The notes below the pieces were generated by a model. That model did no database searches, had not been told where the DNA came from, and saw only the letters and a program-made list of their open reading frames with translations. A stretch of 5,724 bases of DNA. It comes from JAPUIN01 sp041580375. GTDB lineage: Bacteria; Acidobacteriota; Polarisedimenticolia; Gp22-AA2. The stretch lies in assembly GCA_041580375.1 (NCBI GenBank), contig JBFGDZ010000193.1:1-5724 (forward strand). The letters run 5' to 3'. Position numbers and translations under genes: made by a program. Positions within the stretch are counted from its first letter, which is position 1. Every line of letters begins with the position of its first letter. This document shows, piece after piece, positions 1 to 4,809 of the stretch.

Positions 1-354
1 CGGGAGCGTGAATCGAGCCAGGGCCGCGTGACGATCGAAACGGCGGCGCAGTGCCCGGATCAGGGTGATGAGGACCAGCGGCACGATGGCGGCGGCCAGG
101 ATGGTGTGCGAGATCAGCACCGCGAAGTAAACCACGCGGATCGGGCCGGTGCCCTCGAACCGGACCGATCCGACCTGGAGGTGATGCGCGACGTAGGAGG
201 CCAGAAATAAAGTGGAGGTCAGGACGGCGGCCACCATCAGAATACGGTGCGCGCCGACGCGGCGCGCGCGGATGCAGGCGTAGCCGGCGACGAGCCACAC
301 CGTCGTCAGGGTGTTGAGGGCCGCGTTGAGGGTCGGGAGATCGCGCGGCAGCAT
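1..354 (-). CDS. DUF420 family membrane protein (YozB/CtaM-like), 3' truncated by window edge
   Basis: The reading frame starts at ATG (354-352) and stays open to base 1, giving 118 residues with no stop, so the C-terminus is outside the window. The protein begins MLPRDLPTLNAALN and has three visible hydrophobic helices, at about residues 10-28, 37-57 and 74-100. Histidines lie at or near the membrane boundaries (His36, His57, His58, His83). The motif VGSVRFEGTGPIR between helices 2 and 3, followed by VYF and LISHT, is what I recognise as DUF420; the family normally has a fourth helix, which would be in the missing part. Family knowledge: the Firmicute members (YozB/CtaM) are needed for active aa3 oxidase, with unclear biochemistry. 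The start lies four bases after the permease stop, so the gene is probably translationally coupled to it. A GAGG sits only two bases before the ATG, too close for an ordinary ribosome site. Assignment to DUF420 is fairly firm; a maturation role here is inferred from the neighbouring oxidase genes. Confidence 0.85.
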   Translation of the reverse strand, partial: MLPRDLPTLNAALNTLTTVWLVAGYACIRARRVGAHRILMVAAVLTSTLFLASYVAHHLQVGSVRFEGTGPIRVVYFAVLISHTILAAAIVPLVLITLIRALRRRFDRHAALARFTLP

Positions 355-358
355 CGCC

Positions 359-1147
359 TCAGGCCCGCCCGCCGGTGCCGCGCCGGCGCGCCAGGACGAC
401 CGCGGCGGCGAAGCAGACCACGGCGAAGATCACGGTGATGCCGATCGAGGCGCCGAACCCCGGAAGATCATTCGGCACGGCGGGACCGCCGAGCGCCAGA
501 GCGTGCCGATAGGCCGCCATGCCGTACGTCAGCGGATCGGCGCGCATGACGATGCCCAGCCACGCGGGGGCGCCCTCTGCCGGGAAGAATGCGCCGGAGA
601 GCAGCCACAGCGGCATGAGGAGCACCGTCATGACGGCGTGAAAGCCCTGGGTCGAATCCATGCGCCAGGCGATGCAGAAGGAGAGGGCGGTCAGGGCGAA
701 GGCGACGAGGAACAGGATCGGGACGGAGATCAGGGCGGCGCGCACGCCGTATCGGATCCCCGCGAGCGGCGCCAGGAGCATGAGGAGGCCGCCCTGCAGG
801 AGCGCCAGGACGGTGCCGCCGAGCACCTTGCCGAGCACCAGGCTCGAGCGGGGAATGGGCGCCACCAGAACGCCCTGCAGAAACCCCTCGCGCCGGTCCT
901 CGATGAGCGAGATGGTGGAGAAGATCGCCGTGAACAGAAGGATGAGGACGACCGTGCCCGGGAACAGGTACTGGCCGTAGCTCTCGCCGCCGCCCGGCGG
1001 CCGGAACGAGGCGCCCAGGCCGGCTCCGAACAGCACCCAGAAAAAGACCGGCTGAACGAGCGCGCCGAAGACGCGATTGCGCTCGCGCAGGAAGCGGACG
1101 ACCTCCCGGTTCAGCAGCGCCCGCGTGGCGCCGAAAGATCGCCTCAC
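359..1147 (-). CDS. ABC-2 type transporter permease, partner of the adjacent ATPase
   Basis: This is a 262-residue integral membrane subunit of an ABC-2 (DrrB/NodJ-like) exporter. It starts with GTG at 1147-1145, which overlaps the TGA of the upstream ATPase gene (GTGA), and has a G-rich purine tract just upstream. The longer in-frame ATG at 1270 is rejected because it lies deep in the ATPase gene and adds a hydrophilic, low-complexity stretch. The N-terminus is the cytoplasmic helix usual for the family (ALLNREVVRFLRERNRV, residues 10-26). About six membrane segments follow, at roughly 28-45, 61-81, 104-130, 138-161, 170-188 and 234-253. The ABC-2 signature loop is clear at residues 83-111 (EDRREGFLQGVLVAPIPRSS and then GKVLGG), as is the later LLSGAFFP...DPLTYGMAAYRHAL region at 182-217. 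Length and architecture are normal. The substrate cannot be read from sequence. Position between the ATPase and DUF420, and across from ctaCDA, suggests a link with oxidase biogenesis (inference). Confidence 0.92.
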   Translation of the reverse strand: MRRSFGATRALLNREVVRFLRERNRVFGALVQPVFFWVLFGAGLGASFRPPGGGESYGQYLFPGTVVLILLFTAIFSTISLIEDRREGFLQGVLVAPIPRSSLVLGKVLGGTVLALLQGGLLMLLAPLAGIRYGVRAALISVPILFLVAFALTALSFCIAWRMDSTQGFHAVMTVLLMPLWLLSGAFFPAEGAPAWLGIVMRADPLTYGMAAYRHALALGGPAVPNDLPGFGASIGITVIFAVVCFAAAVVLARRRGTGGRA

Positions 1148-2082
1148 CCCGCCCCCTCGCCCCAGAATCGGTGGCCCGTCTTGCGGATGAACACGTCGAG
1201 CAGGGTGGGACGCCCCAGGCTGATCGCCTCGATGCGATCCCGGAACGCCTCCACGATGCGCGGGATCCACTGGTGCCCGTCAGGTCTCTCGACCCGCACG
1301 GTCCCGTCGACGACGGTGGCGCCGCATCCGAAACGCTCCTCCAGGTCCCGCCGGAGGTCCTCGGGCCCGGGCGAAGCGATGACGATGACGTCCCCGCCGA
1401 TCGCGCTCTTCAGATCGGCGGGCGTGCCGATCGCCACGAGCGTCCCCTCGTGGAGGATCCCGAGCCGGTCGCACCCCTCCGCTTCCTCCATGAGGTGGGT
1501 CGTCAGCAGCACGCTGACCCCGTCGCGCGTCCGCAGGCGCCGCAGATAGTCCCACAGGTCGCTTCGAGCCGCCGGATCGAGGCCGGTGGATGGCTCGTCC
1601 AGCAGGAGGAGCGGCGGGCCGTGAAGCAGGCCCTTGGCGATCTCCGCGCGGCGGACGAGACCCCCGGAGAGGGCCTCGACCCGGTCGTCCGCGCGCTCCT
1701 CGAGCCCCACCATGCGCAGCATGCGATCGATGGCCTCACGGAGGGGCGCGGCGCCGAGGCCGTACAGGCGCCCCTGAGTCGCCAGGTTTTCCCGGACGGT
1801 CAGCTTCCGATCGACGGCCGGGGACTGGAATACGACCCCGATGCGGTCGCGCACGGCGTGCGGGTTCTCCATGACGTCGTGACCCAGGATGTGCGCCCGG
1901 CCTCCCGACGGCCGCAGGAGGGTGCTGAGGATGCGGAACAGGGTCGTCTTGCCGCCGCCGTTGGGCCCGAGGAGTCCGAAGATCTCCCCGGCGCGGACCT
2001 GGAAATCGACGCCGCGCAGCGCCGGGCGACCGGCGTAGTCGTGGACGAGCCTCTCCACCTGGACGACGGGATCCGCGCTCAT
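1144..2082 (-). CDS. ABC transporter ATP-binding protein, DrrA/NodI/CcmA-like
   Basis: This 312-residue ATPase subunit powers the exporter formed with the downstream permease. All nucleotide-binding motifs are intact: Walker A GPNGGGKTT (residues 39-47), Q-loop Gln86, ABC signature LSGGL (138-142), Walker B LLLLDEP (158-164) followed by the D-loop STGLDP, and switch His196. After residue 230 comes a C-terminal extension ending in LLDVFIRKTG, matching the LxDVF(I/L)xxTG ending usual in the DrrA group (DUF4162-like tail). ATG at 2082 is the first in-frame start. No Shine-Dalgarno sequence precedes it (upstream bases are GGCCGCCCC), and a TAAGAT hexamer ends nine bases before it, so a leaderless or nearly leaderless transcript is possible. 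The stop overlaps the permease start. NosF of the nitrous-oxide reductase system is a similar ABC ATPase with a cuproenzyme link, but nothing here proves copper or haem as cargo. Family assignment is very firm; substrate is unknown. Confidence 0.96.
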   Translation of the reverse strand: MSADPVVQVERLVHDYAGRPALRGVDFQVRAGEIFGLLGPNGGGKTTLFRILSTLLRPSGGRAHILGHDVMENPHAVRDRIGVVFQSPAVDRKLTVRENLATQGRLYGLGAAPLREAIDRMLRMVGLEERADDRVEALSGGLVRRAEIAKGLLHGPPLLLLDEPSTGLDPAARSDLWDYLRRLRTRDGVSVLLTTHLMEEAEGCDRLGILHEGTLVAIGTPADLKSAIGGDVIVIASPGPEDLRRDLEERFGCGATVVDGTVRVERPDGHQWIPRIVEAFRDRIEAISLGRPTLLDVFIRKTGHRFWGEGAG

Positions 2083-2091
2083 GGGGCGGCC

Positions 2092-2123
2092 ATCTTACAT
2101 CCGAACGGGGCGGGGATCGGCAA
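2092..2123 (-). promoter_or_regulatory. Possible promoter for the ABC-DUF420 operon
   Basis: Read on the minus strand, TTGCCG (2123-2118) could be a -35 box and TAAGAT (2097-2092) a -10 box, with a 20-base spacer. The spacer is longer than the usual 16-18. If the -10 box is real, transcription would begin about three bases before the ATG at 2082. The -10 hexamer is the more convincing half because it is AT-rich in a very GC-rich stretch; the -35 call is weak. Confidence 0.35.
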
Positions 2124-2185
2124 CCGTCCGGCGGATGGCGGCCCGGCGATCGCGCGGCCTCCCGCCCGCCGCCGGCCGGAACGTC

Positions 2186-2215
2186 TTGACTTGCGCCCCT
2201 CCGGTCGCTTAAAGT
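2186..2215 (+). promoter_or_regulatory. Sigma70-like promoter for ctaCDA
   Basis: TTGACT (2186-2191) matches five of six -35 consensus positions. TAAAGT (2210-2215) serves as the -10 box after an 18-base spacer; reading the box as TTAAAG shortens the spacer to 17. These are the two most AT-rich patches in an otherwise GC-saturated intergenic region, on the correct strand and with normal spacing. The predicted start near 2222 gives a leader of about 100 bases before ctaC. No experimental evidence is available; the call rests on motif match and position. Confidence 0.7.
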
Positions 2216-2247
2216 CCGCCCCTTACGCCGGTCGGGGGGGCCCCGCG

Positions 2248-2280
2248 GTGACCGCGTCCGGGCGCTCTCTGCGCGGTCGC
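2248..2280 (+). promoter_or_regulatory. Hairpin in the predicted ctaC 5' leader
   Basis: GACCGCG (2250-2256) pairs perfectly with CGCGGTC (2272-2278). Adding G-U pairs 2257/2271 and 2249/2279 and the G-C pair 2248/2280 makes a ten-pair stem with a 13-base loop. The left arm also belongs to a perfect odd palindrome, CGCGGTGACCGCG (2244-2256), which could be a protein-binding site on DNA. It lies about 25 bases after the predicted transcription start and some 24 bases before the ctaC Shine-Dalgarno. No run of T follows, so it is not an ordinary terminator. No known riboswitch class was recognised, and GC-rich sequence easily forms stems, so function is uncertain. Confidence 0.4.
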
Positions 2281-2303
2281 GCCCCGCTCACCGAAACGCC
2301 CCT

Positions 2304-2309
2304 GAGGAG
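2304..2309 (+). promoter_or_regulatory. Ribosome binding site of ctaC
   Basis: GAGGAG lies 12 bases before the ATG at 2322. This is a little far but is the only good Shine-Dalgarno match, and no other in-frame start lies close by. It fixes the ctaC start. Confidence 0.65.
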
Positions 2310-2321
2310 ACGAATCCGCGC

Positions 2322-3032
2322 ATGCGATCCTGGCTGCCCGAGGGAGTCTCGACCTACAGCTCCACCATCGACAACATGTTCTACCTCATCCTCGTCGTCA
2401 CGGGCGTGCTGTTCGTGCTGACCGAGGCCCTGCTGTTTCTGTTCGCGTTCCTCTACCGCCGGCGCGCGGGCCGGCGCGCGACCTACACGCACGGCAACAA
2501 CACGCTCGAGGTGATCTGGACCATCGTCCCCGCCATCATGCTCGTGATTCTGGGGATCGCCAGCCGCAACGCATGGAACGAGATCAAGGGGAGCGTGCCC
2601 GACACGGACGAGGTGGTCACGATCACGGCGTCCCAGTTCAACTGGGAGGTTCGCTATCCGGGGTCGGACGGATCGTTCGACACGCCCGACGACGTCATCA
2701 CGAACAACGAGATGCGCCTCCCCGTCGGCGTTCCCGTGAGGATCCGCCTGCGATCCGAGGACGTCATCCACAGCTTCTTCGTGCCCCAGTTCCGCCTCAA
2801 GCAGGACGCCGTCCCCGGCCTGACCATCGAGGTCTGGGTGGAGGCGACGCGCACCGGTGAGTTCGAGATCGCCTGCGCCGAGCTGTGCGGATTCGGCCAC
2901 TACTCGATGCGCGGCGTCCTCACGGTGATGGAGCAGGGGGAGTACAGGAGCTGGATCGAAGAGGCGCAGGCCGGAGTGGCGGCGACCCTGGCCGAGCCGG
3001 CGCCGACCGCCGCTGCCGGCGGACCCGCCTAG
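2322..3032 (+). CDS. ctaC: Cytochrome c oxidase subunit II (CuA subunit)
   Basis: This 236-residue subunit takes electrons from cytochrome c and passes them via binuclear CuA to haem a in subunit I. Two N-terminal helices (about residues 19-45 and 63-82) anchor it, with Glu63 in LEVIWTIVP matching the K-channel entry Glu (bovine Glu62). A periplasmic cupredoxin domain follows. Its CuA ligands are complete: His150 (VIHSFFVP), then Cys185, Glu187, Cys189, His193 and Met196 in CAELCGFGHYSM. Glu187 would also help bind the interface Mg with His391/Asp392 of CtaD. The aromatic electron-entry motif is QFNW (105-108), so the position of bovine Trp104 is Phe. There is no signal peptide or lipobox before helix 1, and no C-terminal haem c (CxxCH) domain, so this is not a fused caa3-type subunit. 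The tail after residue 217 is Ala/Pro-rich. The gene is first of a plus-strand operon, with ctaD starting 20 bases downstream. Confidence 0.97.
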   Translation: MRSWLPEGVSTYSSTIDNMFYLILVVTGVLFVLTEALLFLFAFLYRRRAGRRATYTHGNNTLEVIWTIVPAIMLVILGIASRNAWNEIKGSVPDTDEVVTITASQFNWEVRYPGSDGSFDTPDDVITNNEMRLPVGVPVRIRLRSEDVIHSFFVPQFRLKQDAVPGLTIEVWVEATRTGEFEIACAELCGFGHYSMRGVLTVMEQGEYRSWIEEAQAGVAATLAEPAPTAAAGGPA

Positions 3033-3037
3033 GACCC

Positions 3038-3042
3038 GGAGG
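3038..3042 (+). promoter_or_regulatory. Ribosome binding site of ctaD
   Basis: GGAGG is placed nine bases before the ctaD ATG at 3052 and lies in the 19-base gap after the ctaC stop. It is the best Shine-Dalgarno match in the window and supports this start, which is followed directly by the conserved N-terminal FSTDHKIIG motif at residues 14-22. Confidence 0.8.
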
Positions 3043-3051
3043 CCGCAGACG

Positions 3052-4797
3052 ATGTCCGAGCACAAGATTCCGTTCATCCGCCGATACATCTTCTCGACGG
3101 ACCACAAGATCATCGGCATCCAGTTCCTCTTCGTCAGCCTGTTCTTCATGGTGGTGGGAGGGCTGCTGGCGCTGATGGTTCGCTGGCAGCTCGGCTACCC
3201 GGATCGCCCGATGCCGCTCGGCACGCTGTTCCCCGAGGAGATCATGCCCGAGGGCTACATCGGCCCCGAGCTGTACAACCAGCTGTTCACGATGCACGCG
3301 TCGGTCATGATCTTCCTCGTCATCATCCCGATCCTCGCGGGCGCCTTCGGGAACTTCCTCATCCCGCTGATGATCGGCGCGCGCGACATGGCGTATCCGA
3401 AGCTGAACATGCTGTCGTTCTGGGTCTCCTTCCCGGGCGGCCTCGTCATGGCGGCCTCCTTCTTCGTCGAGAACGGCCCGGCGGCGACCGGCTGGACGGC
3501 CTATCCACCCCTCAGCGCCGTGCCGGACTACACGGGCGTCACCCTGGGGCAGACGCTGTGGATCGTGAGCGTCATCATCCTGGGAACCGGCTCCATCATG
3601 GGCGCGGTCAACTACATCACGACGATCATCAACATGCGCGCCCCGGGCATGAGGTTCTTCCGCATGCCGCTGACCATCTGGGCGCTGTTCATCACCGCCA
3701 TCCTGCAGCTGATGGCCACCCCTGTGCTGGCGGCGGCTCTCGGCATGCTCCTCTTCGACCGGACGCTCGGGACCCACTTCTTCGCTCCGACCGGGGGCGG
3801 GCAGGTGCTCCTGTGGCAGCACATCTTCTGGTTCTATTCGCATCCGGCCGTGTACATCATGATCCTGCCCTCCATGGGGTTCGTCTCCGACGTGCTCGCC
3901 ACGTTCGCCCGCAAGCCGGTCTTCGGCTACAAGGCCATGGTCTACTCCCTCATGGGGATCGCGGGGCTCGGCTTCATCGTCTGGGGCCACCATATGTTTC
4001 AGAGCGGGATGAACCCGACCCTCGGGACGGCGTTCATGATGTCCACCATGGTCATCGCCGTCCCGTCTGCGATCAAGACGTTCAACTGGCTGGGCACCCT
4101 GTGGCGCGGGTCGATCCACTTCACGACGCCGATGCTGAACGGGATGGCGTTCGTCTCCACCTTCATCATCGGCGGGCTCTCCGGCGTGTTCATGGCGTCC
4201 ACCCCGGTCGACATCTACATCCACGACACCTACTACATCGTCGCCCACATTCACTACGTGCTGTTCGGGGGGAGCCTGTTCGGCGTCTTCGCCGCGATCA
4301 CGTACTGGTTCCCCAAGATGTTCGGCAGGATGATGAGCGAGACGTGGGGCAAGGTGCATTTCGTCCTGACCTTCGTCTTCTTCAACCTGACCTTCTTCCC
4401 CATGCATCTTCTGGGCATGGGCGGGCACATGCGCCGCATCTACTACGATCCGAATCAGTACCTGTTCCTGAAGGACATGCAGCCCTGGAACGTCTTCATC
4501 ACGAACGCGGCGCTCGTCCTCGGCGCATCGCAGGCGATCTTCGCCCTCAACTTCATCATCTCCTTGTTCGCCGGCAGGAAGGTCGACAGGAATCCCTGGA
4601 ACGCCAACTCGCTGGAGTGGAGCGCCTCGTCCCCCGCGCCGCACGGCAACTGGGGCGACAGGACGCCCACCGTCTACCGGGGACCGTACGAGTACAGCGT
4701 GCCCGGCCTGGCGGAGGATTTCCTGCCCCAGGACCGGCCCGGCGAGGAGGTCCCGGCCCCCCCGCGCACCGACGTGCTCTCTCCGGCGAAAGCCTAG
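3052..4797 (+). CDS. ctaD: Cytochrome c oxidase subunit I, A2-type haem-copper oxidase
   Basis: This 581-residue catalytic subunit reduces O2 to water at haem a3-CuB and pumps protons. Twelve membrane helices can be placed between residues 22 and 505. Haem a ligands are His82 and His401; the haem a3 ligand is His399 (VAHIHYV). CuB ligands are His264, His313 and His314 (WGHHMF), with Tyr268 placed to form the His-Tyr cross-link. The K-channel Lys342 is present in PSAIKTFNW. D-channel residues Asp112, Asn101 and Asn119 are present, but the helix VI motif is YSHPAV (262-267) instead of GHPEV, placing it in the A2 group, where Tyr-Ser replaces the Glu. His391 and Asp392 match the interface Mg site. 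The haem-propionate arginine pair is Arg461-Arg462 in GHMRRI, where GMPRR is common. After helix XII there is a Pro-rich tail of about 75 residues beginning with the usual NPWNANSLEW motif. All catalytic residues are intact. ctaA follows after 12 bases in the same frame. Confidence 0.98.
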   Translation: MSEHKIPFIRRYIFSTDHKIIGIQFLFVSLFFMVVGGLLALMVRWQLGYPDRPMPLGTLFPEEIMPEGYIGPELYNQLFTMHASVMIFLVIIPILAGAFGNFLIPLMIGARDMAYPKLNMLSFWVSFPGGLVMAASFFVENGPAATGWTAYPPLSAVPDYTGVTLGQTLWIVSVIILGTGSIMGAVNYITTIINMRAPGMRFFRMPLTIWALFITAILQLMATPVLAAALGMLLFDRTLGTHFFAPTGGGQVLLWQHIFWFYSHPAVYIMILPSMGFVSDVLATFARKPVFGYKAMVYSLMGIAGLGFIVWGHHMFQSGMNPTLGTAFMMSTMVIAVPSAIKTFNWLGTLWRGSIHFTTPMLNGMAFVSTFIIGGLSGVFMASTPVDIYIHDTYYIVAHIHYVLFGGSLFGVFAAITYWFPKMFGRMMSETWGKVHFVLTFVFFNLTFFPMHLLGMGGHMRRIYYDPNQYLFLKDMQPWNVFITNAALVLGASQAIFALNFIISLFAGRKVDRNPWNANSLEWSASSPAPHGNWGDRTPTVYRGPYEYSVPGLAEDFLPQDRPGEEVPAPPRTDVLSPAKA

Positions 4798-4809
4798 CGG
4801 GTCCGGCCG

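Noticed and set aside
1148..1270. A longer version of the ABC permease starting at ATG 1270.
   Set aside because: It would add 41 hydrophilic residues translated from within the ATPase gene. The GTG overlapping the ATPase stop gives the normal family length and N-terminus.
311..1549. A 412-codon plus-strand open frame opposite the ABC genes.
   Set aside because: Low-complexity, hydrophilic translation without family features. The minus strand carries the intact ABC permease and the end of the ATPase here.
2146..2153. GCGATCGC octamer, the same as the cyanobacterial HIP1 repeat.
   Set aside because: A single copy in a GC-rich intergenic region is expected by chance, and nothing else in the window suggests a cyanobacterium.
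2234..2244. Run of seven G followed by four C, considered as a terminator stem or G-quadruplex.
   Set aside because: There is no loop for a hairpin, no T-run, and only one G tract, so neither structure is supported.
1171..2421. A 416-codon plus-strand open frame running across the ATPase and the intergenic region into ctaC.
   Set aside because: It lies antisense to all the ATPase motifs and would overlap the ctaC start in another frame; no domain is recognisable.
2943..3032. A possible fused cytochrome c domain at the end of CtaC, expected in caa3 oxidases.
   Set aside because: No CxxCH motif is present. The protein ends in a short Ala/Pro-rich tail.
2223..3149. A 308-codon minus-strand frame opposite ctaC.
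   Set aside because: Its translation has no domain, and ctaC on the other strand has a complete CuA site.
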